Assembly: GCA_902629575.1 (NCBI GenBank)
Contig: CACORJ010000003.1
Span: forward strand, 62,001 to 126,000
Direction: 5' to 3'
Length of the DNA stretch: 64,000 nucleotides
From: an uncultured Pelagibacteraceae bacterium
Lineage (GTDB): Bacteria > Pseudomonadota > Alphaproteobacteria > Pelagibacterales > Pelagibacteraceae
Within the stretch, counting starts at the first letter, position 1. Each line of letters begins with the position of its first letter. Shown here one piece after another: positions 11,982-20,380 of this stretch. The position numbers and the translations under genes were made by a program. A model generated the notes under the pieces. It worked only from the letters and a program-made list of their open reading frames with translations. It ran no database searches and was not told where the DNA came from.

Positions 11982-13851
11982 TCAAAGCGATAATGTAATC
12001 AAATTAAACTCAATAAATCGGAGAGTTTTTATTTTAGCAGCTGCAAAGGTAATAATTCTAGGTGGTATAATAAGCAGACTGTTTTTTTTACAAGTAAAAG
12101 AAAATAAAAAATACTTAACGTTATCAGATAAAAATAGAATAAGAGAGTGGAAACTTCCTCCCATAAGAGGTGATTTTAAAGATTTTTTTGGAAATACGAT
12201 TGCAGGAAATTTTGAAGCATATCAACTTCACTTAATACCAGAGCAAGTAGAAAACTTCAGATACACAATAAATAGAATTAAAAATATTTTAGAATTGTCT
12301 GACAATCAATTTAAAAGAATAATTAAAAAGCAAAAAGAAATTAAGCCTTGGGAAACATTAATTATTGCAGATAACTTAAACTGGGAAAATTTTTCTAAAA
12401 TAAATAATAATCTATATGATTTAAATGGAGTAAAACCAATTATTTCTATTTCAAGAAATTATCCATATAAAGAAAATTATACTCATATTTTAGGATATGT
12501 AAGCCAAGCTAATGAAAATGACATTTTATCAAATGAGATAGTTAAAGAAAAATTTGTACAAGGCTTAAAAGTAGGAAAAATTGGGTTAGAAAAAACGTTT
12601 GAAAATGATTTAATTGGAAGCAATTCTATAGAGAGATATGAAGTAAATGCTTATGGAAGAAGAATTAGTCAACTTGCATATCAACAAGGAGATAAAGGTA
12701 AATCAATTAAATTAACGGTTGATACAGAAGTTCAAAAACTTGCAAATAAATTATTAGCAGACAAATCAGGATCTATTTGTGTAATTGATATTTTTACAGG
12801 TCATGTCATTGCAATGCAATCATCACCTTCTTTTGATCCGAATGCATTTGTTTTTGGTATTAGTCAGGATGAATGGCAGTTAATAAGAAATGATCCAATG
12901 AAACCACTTGTGAATAAATCAATCTCAGGAAATTATTCTCCAGGCTCTACGATAAAGCCGATTGTAGCACTTTCAGCACTTGAAAATGATATTATCAATC
13001 CAAAATTTACGATTAATTGTAAAGGACATAAGCACCCTTTAGAATTATATGGACAAACCTATCATTGTTGGAAAAAAGAGGGCCACGGTTATGTAGATAT
13101 GAGAGAGGCAATGAAACAATCTTGTGACTCTTACTTTTATGAAGTGGCTAGACGATTAGGTGTAGATAAATTGAGTGAGACAGCAAAACAATTTGGTTTA
13201 GGGGCAAAAGTTTTTGATGGATTATTTAGTAATGAAAAAAATGGATTAGTTCCAAGCACTTTTTGGAAAAAAAATGCACTTGGAAGTAATTGGTTACTTG
13301 GAGAGACAATTATTACTGGTATTGGTCAAGGCTATATTCAAACAACCCCCATTCAACTTTGTTTAATGACAGCACAAATTGCAAATGGTGGATATAAACT
13401 ATATCCAAAACTACTTGTTGAGAATACAAAAGATGAAAAAAAAGATAAATTTGTTCCCTTAGTCAAAAATCCAAAAAATATTAAATTCATACAAGATGCA
13501 ATATTCAGCTCCACTAATGAAATTAGAGGAACCTCCTACAGATCTCGAATTGATAACCCTAAATACCAATTTGCAGGTAAAACTGGAACCGCACAAGTAA
13601 AAAGAATTACAGAAAGAGATCGTGAATTAGATTTGAAAACTTCAGAAATACCTTATGAGGAAAGAGATCATGCTTTATATGTTGCATTTGGTCCATATAA
13701 AAACCCACGGTATGCCATAAGTATCTTGATTGAACATGGCGGGTCTGGAGGTAAAGTTGCAGCTCCTTTAGCTAATACTTTATTTAAAAAAATAATCGAT
13801 AGGCACGAAATTCGAAAAAATTATGAAACAAATAAATATCTGGATATCTAG
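11974..13851 (+). CDS. mrdA: Penicillin-binding protein 2 (peptidoglycan transpeptidase)
   Basis: 625 residues. The elongation-specific transpeptidase that cross-links new side-wall peptidoglycan. A single N-terminal membrane helix (about 18-40) is followed by the dimerisation/pedestal domain and the transpeptidase domain. Catalytic motifs are present: Ser325-x-x-Lys328 in SPGSTIKP, the SxD motif in KQSCDSYFY, and KTGTAQ near the C-terminus. The insert after SxxK with CKGHKHPLELYGQTYHCW is typical of PBP2, with its paired cysteines. The start overlaps mreD by 8 nt and rodA begins directly at the next base. Confidence 0.97.
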   Translation: MIDQSDNVIKLNSINRRVFILAAAKVIILGGIISRLFFLQVKENKKYLTLSDKNRIREWKLPPIRGDFKDFFGNTIAGNFEAYQLHLIPEQVENFRYTINRIKNILELSDNQFKRIIKKQKEIKPWETLIIADNLNWENFSKINNNLYDLNGVKPIISISRNYPYKENYTHILGYVSQANENDILSNEIVKEKFVQGLKVGKIGLEKTFENDLIGSNSIERYEVNAYGRRISQLAYQQGDKGKSIKLTVDTEVQKLANKLLADKSGSICVIDIFTGHVIAMQSSPSFDPNAFVFGISQDEWQLIRNDPMKPLVNKSISGNYSPGSTIKPIVALSALENDIINPKFTINCKGHKHPLELYGQTYHCWKKEGHGYVDMREAMKQSCDSYFYEVARRLGVDKLSETAKQFGLGAKVFDGLFSNEKNGLVPSTFWKKNALGSNWLLGETIITGIGQGYIQTTPIQLCLMTAQIANGGYKLYPKLLVENTKDEKKDKFVPLVKNPKNIKFIQDAIFSSTNEIRGTSYRSRIDNPKYQFAGKTGTAQVKRITERDRELDLKTSEIPYEERDHALYVAFGPYKNPRYAISILIEHGGSGGKVAAPLANTLFKKIIDRHEIRKNYETNKYLDI

Positions 13852-14976
13852 ATGTATTTACACAGTAGATTAGAAAATAAAGGAAATTTTTTTAGAAAGA
13901 TAAAAGATCTTGATTTTATACTACTAGTCTCGATTTTGTTGTTAGGCTTTATTAGTCTTGCAACAATGTATTCTACAGATGGAGGAGAAATATTATTTCA
14001 TACTAAAAGTCATTTTTCAAAATTTATCATTTTTACCTTACTAATGTTACTTATATCTTTCCTAAACATTAGATTTTGGTTTTCAATTGGTTATTTCGGT
14101 TATGTAATTGTAATAGGAATGCTTATTTGGACAATAAATTTTGGAATAACAGTTTCTGGTTCACAAAGATGGATTGACTTATATTTTATAAATATCCAGC
14201 CATCTGAATTAATGAAAGTATTTATTATTTTGTGTTTAGCAAAATTCTTTCATAGAAAACGTCTAGAAAATATAAATTCTTTTTATTCTGTAATAATTTC
14301 ATTAATAATAATTTTTTTGCCAATGGGTTTAGTAATTATTCAACCTGATTTAGGCACTTCAATATTGATATCAATTAGTGGGATTATAGTTTTGTGGTTC
14401 GCTGGACTAAATCACAAATATTTTTTTTATTCGTTATTAATAACTGTTATATCTCTTCCTTTTGTAATATCTTTTTTAAAACCTTATCAAAAAATAAGAG
14501 TTTTAACTTTTTTAAATCCTGACAGAGACCCACTAGGGGCTGGTTATCAGATTATACAATCCAAAATTGCAGTAGGATCTGGCGGACTTTTTGGAAAAGG
14601 ATACTTAAAAGGAACACAGAGTTATTTAGAATTTTTACCTGAGAAACATACTGATTTTATTTTTACTCTTTTCTCTGAGGAATTTGGTTTCGTAGGCTCT
14701 GTATTTCTCTTAATACTATATGCTTTAATTATTTATAGAACTATTAAAATAGGCGCTATATCCAGAAGTTATTTTGCAAAATTATTTTGTTACAGCTTTG
14801 GTGCTTCTATGTTTGTCTTCATAGTTATAAATATGAGTATGGTTTTAGGATTATTACCAATCGTAGGCTCACCGTTACCTATAATGTCTTATGGTGGCTC
14901 TTCTATGCTAGCAACTATGATAGGCTTTGGAATAGTAATGAGCGCTAAAATTCACAGTCAACAATCGATAGCATAA
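13852..14976 (+). CDS. rodA: RodA, SEDS-family peptidoglycan glycosyltransferase
   Basis: 374 residues, about ten membrane helices. A SEDS-family polymerase that extends glycan strands from lipid II and works with PBP2. Family marks include GSQRWIDL, QPSELMKVFIIL, QPDLGTS, the catalytic-Asp region around GKGYLKGTQSYLEFLPEKHTDFIF, and the terminal LPIMSYGGSSMLATMIGFGI. The ATG follows the mrdA stop without a gap. It closes the mreBCD-mrdA-rodA block. No terminator is evident in the 49 nt that follow. Confidence 0.97.
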   Translation: MYLHSRLENKGNFFRKIKDLDFILLVSILLLGFISLATMYSTDGGEILFHTKSHFSKFIIFTLLMLLISFLNIRFWFSIGYFGYVIVIGMLIWTINFGITVSGSQRWIDLYFINIQPSELMKVFIILCLAKFFHRKRLENINSFYSVIISLIIIFLPMGLVIIQPDLGTSILISISGIIVLWFAGLNHKYFFYSLLITVISLPFVISFLKPYQKIRVLTFLNPDRDPLGAGYQIIQSKIAVGSGGLFGKGYLKGTQSYLEFLPEKHTDFIFTLFSEEFGFVGSVFLLILYALIIYRTIKIGAISRSYFAKLFCYSFGASMFVFIVINMSMVLGLLPIVGSPLPIMSYGGSSMLATMIGFGIVMSAKIHSQQSIA

Positions 14977-15025
14977 GTATAATTTGTCGCTTAAGATATA
15001 TTGATAAAAAGCAGTATACTTTAAT

Positions 15026-16264
15026 ATGCATAAAAGTAAGATTGGTATAGTTGGGGCAGGTATTCAAGGAATTTCAAACGCTTTGTTTCTTCAGAAAAAA
15101 GGATTTGATGTCACTTTATTCGACAGAGAAGAGCCTGGAAGTCCTGTAGCTTCTTATGGAAATGCAGGCCATTTTTCACCTTATGCATCGTTATCTCTGA
15201 ATAGAACAGATATTTTAGCCGATGTACCAGCAATGTTATTAAGCTCTACTGGTCCTTTAGCACTAAAATGGAATTATGTTCCCAAGATGATACCGTGGTT
15301 TTTTAAATTCATAATGAATACAACAAAAAATAAAATGATGCATACAGCAAAATATATGCATCAAATTCTAGATCTTGCTTTGCCAGCGTACGATGAACTT
15401 TTTGAGGAGATTAATATAGACAATTTAGTTGAACACAAGGGAATTATATATATTTGGAACGATAAGGACTTAAAAAGCAGGCAACTAGAAATTAAAGTGA
15501 GAGATGAACTTGGAGTTAAACAACAACTTATCAGTAAGCAAGAAATTCACGATCTTGAGCCTAATATTAAGCCATTCTATCATGGAGGTGTATATTATCC
15601 ATATGCAAGACACGCAAGGAATCCAAAAAAGATACTTGTAAAGCTTTTTGAACTTTTTTTAAAAAAAGCAGGAAAATTTGAAAAGTTAAATATACAAAAA
15701 ATTCAATTCGACAATGAAAAACCAATATTTAAGACTGAAAATAAAGAATTTAAATTTGATAAAATTGTAATCGCATGTGGAGCATTCTCAAAAAAACTTA
15801 CTGATAATCTCGGAGAAAAAATTCCTTTAGATACTGAAAGAGGATATCATGTACATTTTAAAAATTGCGAAGATCTATTATCTAGACCAGTAATATTCTC
15901 AAATAGAGGTTTTGGAATAACTCCTATGGAACAAGGTTTAAGAGTCGTTGGTACTGTAGAGTTTGGAGGGTTAGAGAATCCTTTATCAAAATCTAGGATT
16001 AAAAATTTAATAAATAATGCAAAATATATGCTAGGTGATTTACCAGAACACGAGGATGAGTGGCTTGGATTTAGACCAACATTACCTGATTTTCTCCCAG
16101 TTATGGGACCATCTAAAAAATATAAAAATGTATATTATTGTTTTGGACATCATCATTTGGGGTGGACATTGGGTCCAATTTCAGGAAAGATCGTCTCAGG
16201 AATGATTGCTAAAGAAAATACTAATTTAAATCTAGAACCTTATAGCTCAATAAGATTTAGTTGA
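15026..16264 (+). CDS. FAD-dependent amine / D-amino acid oxidoreductase (DadA-like)
   Basis: 412 residues. It opens with the dinucleotide-binding motif KIGIVGAGIQGISNALFLQKKGFDVTLFDRE and has the late DAO-fold motif FGHHHLGWTLGPISGK. Overall length and motif order match DadA, which oxidises D-amino acids to 2-oxo acids and passes electrons to quinone. The substrate cannot be read from sequence; hydroxyproline epimer or other amines are alternatives. A DMT permease and a 2-hydroxyacid dehydrogenase follow with 3-nt and overlapping junctions, suggesting one catabolic unit. The start at 15026 has a TATACT box 5 nt upstream, so the message could be nearly leaderless. Confidence 0.85.
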   Translation: MHKSKIGIVGAGIQGISNALFLQKKGFDVTLFDREEPGSPVASYGNAGHFSPYASLSLNRTDILADVPAMLLSSTGPLALKWNYVPKMIPWFFKFIMNTTKNKMMHTAKYMHQILDLALPAYDELFEEINIDNLVEHKGIIYIWNDKDLKSRQLEIKVRDELGVKQQLISKQEIHDLEPNIKPFYHGGVYYPYARHARNPKKILVKLFELFLKKAGKFEKLNIQKIQFDNEKPIFKTENKEFKFDKIVIACGAFSKKLTDNLGEKIPLDTERGYHVHFKNCEDLLSRPVIFSNRGFGITPMEQGLRVVGTVEFGGLENPLSKSRIKNLINNAKYMLGDLPEHEDEWLGFRPTLPDFLPVMGPSKKYKNVYYCFGHHHLGWTLGPISGKIVSGMIAKENTNLNLEPYSSIRFS

Positions 16265-16267
16265 TAA

Positions 16268-17161
16268 ATGCAAAATACCAAAGCATATATAATGTTGGTT
16301 TGTGCAACATTATTCTGGGCAGGCAACTTTATGATTGGAAAATTAGCATTTCTTTCCAATATACCTCCGATGTCTTTAGTTTTTTATAGATGGTCTTTAG
16401 TTTGGATTATTCTGCTTCCTTTTACGTTTAAAGAAATCATAAGATATAAAAAGGTAATTTTAAAAAATTTACCCCTAATACTTTTTTTATCTTTGACTAG
16501 CGTTGGTTTATTTAACTCATTTACCTATTTATCATTAGTCCATACACAAGTAATAAATTCTTCACTTTTCAATACCGCCATTCCTGCAATTATAATTTTA
16601 TTATGCTTCCTTTTTAGAATTGAAAAAACAAATAAGTATCAGATTTTTGGACTTATAATTTCTATCTTGGGAATTTTATCAATTATAACAAAATTAAATT
16701 TCGAAATTATTTTTTCTTTAAATTTTAATAAAGGCGATTTAATTATGATAGGGGGAGTAATAACATGGGGGTTGTATTCTTCTTTTCTGAAAAAAAAAAC
16801 ATTTACATTACCACTATTAACTTTGGTTCACGTTTTATGTACATTTGGATTAATTTTTATTTTTCCACAATTTCTCTATGAATTTACACAAGGACAAAGA
16901 ATAGATTTAAATTTAAATTTATTTTATATTATTGTTTTCCTAGCATTATTTCCAAGTATTGGGTCTTATTATTGTTGGGCTGGAGCTGTTTCAATAATTG
17001 GAGCTAATAGAGCTGGTATTTTTTTATCACTTATCCCTCTTTTCAGCACAATAATGGCAATATATTTTTATGAGGAACAGTTTAAATTTTTTCACCTGAT
17101 TGGAGCAATCTTAATTATATTAGGATTATTTTTATCAAATAAGGAATTAAAAAATGCTTAA
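16268..17161 (+). CDS. DMT-superfamily permease (EamA family)
   Basis: 297 residues with ten predicted membrane helices formed by two EamA repeats (about 8-137 and 153-290). The start MLVCATLFWAGNFMIGKLA and the second-repeat region GANRAGIFLSLIPLFSTIMAIYFYEEQ are typical of the family, whose members move amino acids, sugars or metabolites across the inner membrane. Substrate unknown. It lies between an FAD amine oxidase and a 2-hydroxyacid dehydrogenase, overlapping the latter by 8 nt, so it may carry a substrate or product of those enzymes; that is inference. One of five such permeases in the window. Confidence 0.9.
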   Translation: MQNTKAYIMLVCATLFWAGNFMIGKLAFLSNIPPMSLVFYRWSLVWIILLPFTFKEIIRYKKVILKNLPLILFLSLTSVGLFNSFTYLSLVHTQVINSSLFNTAIPAIIILLCFLFRIEKTNKYQIFGLIISILGILSIITKLNFEIIFSLNFNKGDLIMIGGVITWGLYSSFLKKKTFTLPLLTLVHVLCTFGLIFIFPQFLYEFTQGQRIDLNLNLFYIIVFLALFPSIGSYYCWAGAVSIIGANRAGIFLSLIPLFSTIMAIYFYEEQFKFFHLIGAILIILGLFLSNKELKNA

Positions 17162-18104
17162 GGTAGCTATTTTAGATGATTATCAAAATGTCTCACAACA
17201 GTTTGTTGATTTAGAGAAATTATCAGGAAAATATGAATTTAAAATTTTTAGTGAACCATTTATTGATGATGCAGATGCACTTGAACAACTATCTGATTTC
17301 GAAGTTTTATTGATAATGAGAGAAAGAACGCCTATGACTAAAAATTTAATAAATAATTTAACGAAACTTAAATTTATAATCACTAGTGGGTTAAGAAATA
17401 AATCAATTGATTTAGAGGCTGCAAAAAAAAATAAAATAATTGTTTGTGGCACAGAAATGAATATTAATCCGACACCTGAATTAACATGGGCATTAATATT
17501 AGGATTAGCTAGAAATTTTAAGGAGGAAATTGATAATATGTATCAGGGTTATTGGCAAACAACTCTTGGTACTGAACTTAAAGGAAAGATACTTGGATTA
17601 ATTGGTCTTGGTCGAGTTGGTTCGGAAGTAGCAAAAATAGGAAAAGCATTTGGAATGCAAGTTATGGCTTGGAGTGAAAATTTAGATTTAAATAAGTGTA
17701 AAGAGTTGAATGTTTTACCATCAAGTAAAGATGATTTAATTTTAAATTCAGATTTTTTATCTATTCACGTTCAAGGTGGAGAAAGGTATAAAGATTGCAT
17801 AACCTTGAAAGAATTAGACAAAATGAAGAAAACAGCTTTTTTAATTAATACATCAAGAGGTCCGATTGTAAACGAGGATGATTTGATAATAGCTTTATCA
17901 ACAAATGAAATTGCAGGTGCTGGTCTTGATGTTTATAATAAAGAACCTTTGCAAGAAAACAATAAATTAAGATTTTTACCTAATGCTTTACTCACTCCGC
18001 ATATCGGTTATGTCACTGCAGAAAACTATAGTATCTTTTACAGTCAAATGATTGAGGCATTAGAAGCATGTGTAAATGGGAAGCCAATTCGAATTTTGAA
18101 ATAA
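17154..18104 (+). CDS. D-isomer-specific 2-hydroxyacid dehydrogenase
   Basis: 316 residues. An NAD(P)-dependent enzyme interconverting 2-hydroxy acids and 2-oxo acids. The Rossmann motif GKILGLIGLGRVGSEVAKIG (about 142-161) is clear. The catalytic Arg is in INTSRGPIVNEDDL, with the Glu and His of the triad in GLDVYNKEPL and LLTPHIGYVT. Candidates include phosphoglycerate or glyoxylate/hydroxypyruvate reductase-like roles; length is short for SerA since no ACT domain follows. It overlaps the upstream permease by 8 nt and is followed within 2 nt by a deacetylase-family gene. Confidence 0.9.
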   Translation: MLKVAILDDYQNVSQQFVDLEKLSGKYEFKIFSEPFIDDADALEQLSDFEVLLIMRERTPMTKNLINNLTKLKFIITSGLRNKSIDLEAAKKNKIIVCGTEMNINPTPELTWALILGLARNFKEEIDNMYQGYWQTTLGTELKGKILGLIGLGRVGSEVAKIGKAFGMQVMAWSENLDLNKCKELNVLPSSKDDLILNSDFLSIHVQGGERYKDCITLKELDKMKKTAFLINTSRGPIVNEDDLIIALSTNEIAGAGLDVYNKEPLQENNKLRFLPNALLTPHIGYVTAENYSIFYSQMIEALEACVNGKPIRILK

Positions 18105-18106
18105 AA

Positions 18107-19000
18107 ATGGATTTACCAGTCGTTAATCATCAGGATTATTTTGCAAATATTGGCGATGATCATAAATTTCCAGTCAAAAAATTCGATGAGCTTGCAAGTT
18201 ATTTAATCAGAAAAAAGGTTGTAAAAAAATTTTATAATCCATACCCTTGCTCTGAAGAAACATTAAAAAGAGCTCATTCAGAAAGTTATATAATAAATGT
18301 AATCAATAAAACTTTAGATGAAAATATAATAAAAAAGATTGGTTTTCCTTTAGTTGATAGCGTTGTTAATAGATCACTAATGGCAACTGGCGGAACTGTA
18401 TTAGCCTCAAAACTTGCTATTAATAGTGGAGTAGCTTGTAATACAGCTGGTGGCAGTCATCATGCAAATTATGATGAAGGAGCTGGTTATTGCGTTTTTA
18501 ATGATGTGGCAGTAGCTGCCTATTATTTGCTTGATCGAGGATTAGCAGGAAGAATTTTAATTGTTGATTTAGATGTTCATCAGGGTAATGGCAATGCTGA
18601 TATTTTTAAAAATAATAGAAATGTATTTACTTTCAGTATGCATTCAAAATCAAATTATCCAGCTAAAAAATCAGTGAGTGATCTTGACGTAGAACTTGAA
18701 GATAATTTAGAAGATGTAGAATATATAAAGATATTAAAATTTTATTTGAATAAATTGAATAAAGAAAGCTTTGATTTTGTTTTCTATATAGCTGGTGTTG
18801 ACATTCATTTTAATGATCGCTTAGGAAAATTAAAAATTTCAGATGATGGAATTTGTAAAAGAGATGAAATTGTAACAGAAAATTTTTTTTCTAAAGGTAT
18901 TCCCATATGTGGTGTTTTGGGTGGAGGGTATAATAAAAGCTTTAACAAACTTGTAGAATTACACTCATTTTTACATCAATCATGTGCTAAACTATTATAA
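18107..19000 (+). CDS. Histone deacetylase / acetylpolyamine amidohydrolase family hydrolase
   Basis: 297 residues from the ATG at 18107; an in-frame ATG at 18068 lies inside the preceding gene and would add 13 residues with no family counterpart. A Zn-dependent deacetylase fold that removes acetyl or acyl groups from amines. Motifs: GGSHHANYDEGAGYCVFND (His pair of the charge relay), VDLDVHQGNGNADIF (Asp and His zinc ligands) and YIAGVDIHFNDRLGKLKIS (third ligand and substrate loop). Bacterial members act on acetylpolyamines, acetoin or other small amides. Downstream of amine-oxidising genes, a role in freeing amines fits but is not proven. msrB follows after 2 nt. Confidence 0.9.
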   Translation: MDLPVVNHQDYFANIGDDHKFPVKKFDELASYLIRKKVVKKFYNPYPCSEETLKRAHSESYIINVINKTLDENIIKKIGFPLVDSVVNRSLMATGGTVLASKLAINSGVACNTAGGSHHANYDEGAGYCVFNDVAVAAYYLLDRGLAGRILIVDLDVHQGNGNADIFKNNRNVFTFSMHSKSNYPAKKSVSDLDVELEDNLEDVEYIKILKFYLNKLNKESFDFVFYIAGVDIHFNDRLGKLKISDDGICKRDEIVTENFFSKGIPICGVLGGGYNKSFNKLVELHSFLHQSCAKLL

Positions 19001-19002
19001 GA

Positions 19003-19374
19003 ATGAATAAAAAAAATCTTAATCTTACGGCTGAACAAAAATTAGTTATGTTTGAAGAAGGTACAGAACCCCCTGGTACAAGTGAATTAAATAACGAAAA
19101 GCGTGAAGGAAGTTATCATTGTGCTAATTGTGGAATAAAATTATTTGATTCAAAATCAAAATATGAAAGCGGATCAGGTTGGCCTTCTTTTTTTGAATCA
19201 TTGCCTGAAGTTTTTGAAACAAAAACAGATTATTTGTTAGGTTATGCACGTACAGAATATCATTGTAAAAATTGTCAAGCTCATCACGGTCATATCTTTG
19301 ATGATGGCCCGCAACCAACAGGAAAGAGATATTGTAATAATGGAGTTTGTCTAATTTTTAAATCTAAGAAATAA
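19003..19374 (+). CDS. msrB: Peptide methionine (R)-S-oxide reductase
   Basis: 123 residues, complete MsrB domain. It repairs methionine-R-sulfoxide in proteins using thioredoxin or glutaredoxin. The two zinc-binding CxxC pairs are HCANCG and HCKNCQ. The substrate region GSGWPSF is intact and the catalytic Cys111 stands in RYCNNGVC. Residue 116 is also Cys, close to the active site, where Ser or Ala is more usual; a resolving role is conceivable. No signal peptide, so cytoplasmic, unlike the MsrA in this window. Its stop codon abuts the stop of the reverse-strand glutaredoxin gene. Confidence 0.97.
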   Translation: MNKKNLNLTAEQKLVMFEEGTEPPGTSELNNEKREGSYHCANCGIKLFDSKSKYESGSGWPSFFESLPEVFETKTDYLLGYARTEYHCKNCQAHHGHIFDDGPQPTGKRYCNNGVCLIFKSKK

Positions 19375-19629
19375 TTATTTTAAAAGATCTTGAAGTTTAT
19401 TTTCTTTTTCTAAAGCTCTAACTTCATCATAGCCACCAATATGCTCATCGTTAAAAAATATTTGCGGTATAGTCCTTTTTCCATTTGCTTTTTTAATCAT
19501 TTCATCCTTTGCGCCATCAACTGTAGCAATATTAATTTCATTATATTTAGCATTATTTCTAGTTAATAATCTTTTTGCTGCATCACAATAATTGCAGAAT
19601 GGTCCTGTATAAATAGTTACTACTTTCAT
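19375..19629 (-). CDS. grxC: Glutaredoxin 3
   Basis: 84 residues, a full single-domain glutaredoxin. It uses glutathione to reduce disulfides and mixed disulfides. The active site CNYC (Cys12, Cys15) follows VTIYTGPF. The later GKRTIPQIFFNDEHIGGYDEVRAL holds the cis-Pro and the GG glutathione-binding turn. It lies 3 nt after a DUF2805 gene and converges with msrB. It fits with gshA and gshB elsewhere in the window, and with SelO, whose bacterial homologues are known to AMPylate glutaredoxins. Confidence 0.97.
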   Translation of the reverse strand: MKVVTIYTGPFCNYCDAAKRLLTRNNAKYNEINIATVDGAKDEMIKKANGKRTIPQIFFNDEHIGGYDEVRALEKENKLQDLLK

Positions 19630-19632
19630 GAC

Positions 19633-19932
19633 TTATAAATAATTACTTTTTTTAATTTTACTAGTTAATTGTTTTCGAGAATATTCAAATTTTTTTCTAT
19701 GTTTGATACTTTTTTCATGCACTCTTTTTCTCCACAATTTAAAGGAGGATGATTTAAGAGATTTCCTCATGATTTTAATAACATCAGACTCTGACTTGCC
19801 AGTCTTTTTTTTGATTTCCTCAAAAGTTATCCTGTCCGCCCATGCGGCCCAAATGACCCAATTTGGATCTTCAATCTTTGGCTCTGGATTTTTGACCCGG
19901 GTAACTGGCCTGCGGCTTTTTTTTTTCATAAA
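19633..19932 (-). CDS. DUF2805 / TIGR03643 family protein
   Basis: 99 residues from the ATG at 19932, which has an AAGGG ribosome site 5 nt upstream; an upstream in-frame ATG at 19989 would add 19 residues unlike the family and is less likely. The core WVIWAAWADRITFEEIKKKTGKSESDVIKIMRK is the family signature and resembles a small helix-turn-helix. The ends are very basic, suggesting nucleic acid binding. Function unknown. The gene is 3 nt before grxC and just behind a possible 24-codon ORF whose stop overlaps this ribosome site. Confidence 0.8.
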   Translation of the reverse strand, partial: FMKKKSRRPVTRVKNPEPKIEDPNWVIWAAWADRITFEEIKKKTGKSESDVIKIMRKSLKSSSFKLWRKRVHEKSIKHRKKFEYSRKQLTSKIKKSNYL

Positions 19933-19936
19933 TCCC

Positions 19937-20011
19937 TTATATTTGAAAAAAATATGTAATGCATTTAATTTGAGATATGCTATATTCATTCAGATAGTCC
20001 TTCTTAGCCAT
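19937..20011 (-). CDS. Possible 24-residue leader ORF upstream of the DUF2805 gene
   Basis: On the reverse strand, ATG at 20011 opens a 24-codon frame beginning MAKKDYLNEY and ending ITYFFQI, with stop TAA at 19939-19937. A good GGGAG ribosome site stands 7 nt before the ATG, better than for most genes here. The stop codon runs into the AAGGG site of the DUF2805 gene, an arrangement expected for translational coupling. A 10-bp inverted repeat encloses the ribosome site and ATG. No homology is recognised, so this may be a leader peptide or a chance ORF. Confidence 0.35.
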   Translation of the reverse strand: MAKKDYLNEYSISQIKCITYFFQI

Positions 20012-20039
20012 CTTTAGCTCCCGGTTTTTAAGGACTATC
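19993..20039 (-). repeat. Inverted repeat enclosing a ribosome site and start codon
   Basis: GATAGTCCTT at 19993-20002 is exactly complementary to AAGGACTATC at 20030-20039, with 27 nt between. Read on the reverse strand, the loop contains the GGGAG site and the ATG of the 24-codon ORF, and the second stem arm is made of its codons 4-7. The stem is more G+C-rich than its surroundings. It could present or hide the ribosome site; as a forward transcript it lacks a clean T tract. Confidence 0.5.
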
Positions 20040-20284
20040 CTTTTCAGATTTTTAAACCACTAAATGTTAAATGTATTGAGCAATTTGATAATGAAGCTGT
20101 GTGTTTTATGGATTTGATACATTTAAGAGAGCATAAATTTAGCATGAAATTTCCTTAGAAAATTCTTATAGAATCGAGCTGAAAATTTTAAAAAAACTCA
20201 TAAAATTCCCTTTTTTCATATTCTATTAAAAATTGTATTGAATAGTTAAATTTGCTAAAATCTGTGATAAATTTACAACAAATG

Positions 20285-20338
20285 ACTAAATTTTATCTAA
20301 AATCGTTATTTCTGTTTAATTTTTTGATAAAATTTAGT
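20285..20338 (+). repeat. 13-bp inverted repeat upstream of the outer-membrane gene
   Basis: ACTAAATTTTATC (20285-20297) is a perfect reverse complement of GATAAAATTTAGT (20326-20338), with a 28-nt A+T-rich spacer. It ends 42 nt before the ATG of the barrel gene. It may be a 5'-leader hairpin affecting mRNA stability or translation, or a dyad operator. It is the longest perfect spaced repeat I found in the window. Confidence 0.5.
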
Positions 20339-20380
20339 ACTTAGGTAACGTTAATTAACAAAAACTATATAGGAATAATT

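Larger units (their letters stand above)
19990..20380. other. 391-nt gap with two inverted repeats
   Basis: The gap separates the reverse-strand DUF2805/grxC pair from the forward outer-membrane gene. It holds the start of a possible leader ORF with its enclosing hairpin (19993-20039), about 240 nt of plain A+T-rich sequence with no convincing ORF, a 13-bp inverted repeat (20285-20338) and a GTTAATTAAC palindrome near 20349-20358. Divergent promoters must lie here, but I cannot place them with confidence. No tRNA-like fold is seen. Confidence 0.6.

Noticed and set aside
14984..15020. TTGTCG ... TATACT as a promoter for the DadA-like gene
   Set aside because: The spacing is 25 nt, too long for a sigma70 promoter; only the TATACT box is worth noting.
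18068..18106. Earlier in-frame start for the deacetylase-family gene
   Set aside because: It would overlap the dehydrogenase by 37 nt and adds residues with no family match; the ATG at 18107 fits the 2-nt spacing seen in this region.
19703..20017. 104-codon forward open frame opposite the DUF2805 gene
   Set aside because: It mirrors a reverse-strand family match and has Phe/Leu-rich composition typical of antisense of Lys-rich genes.
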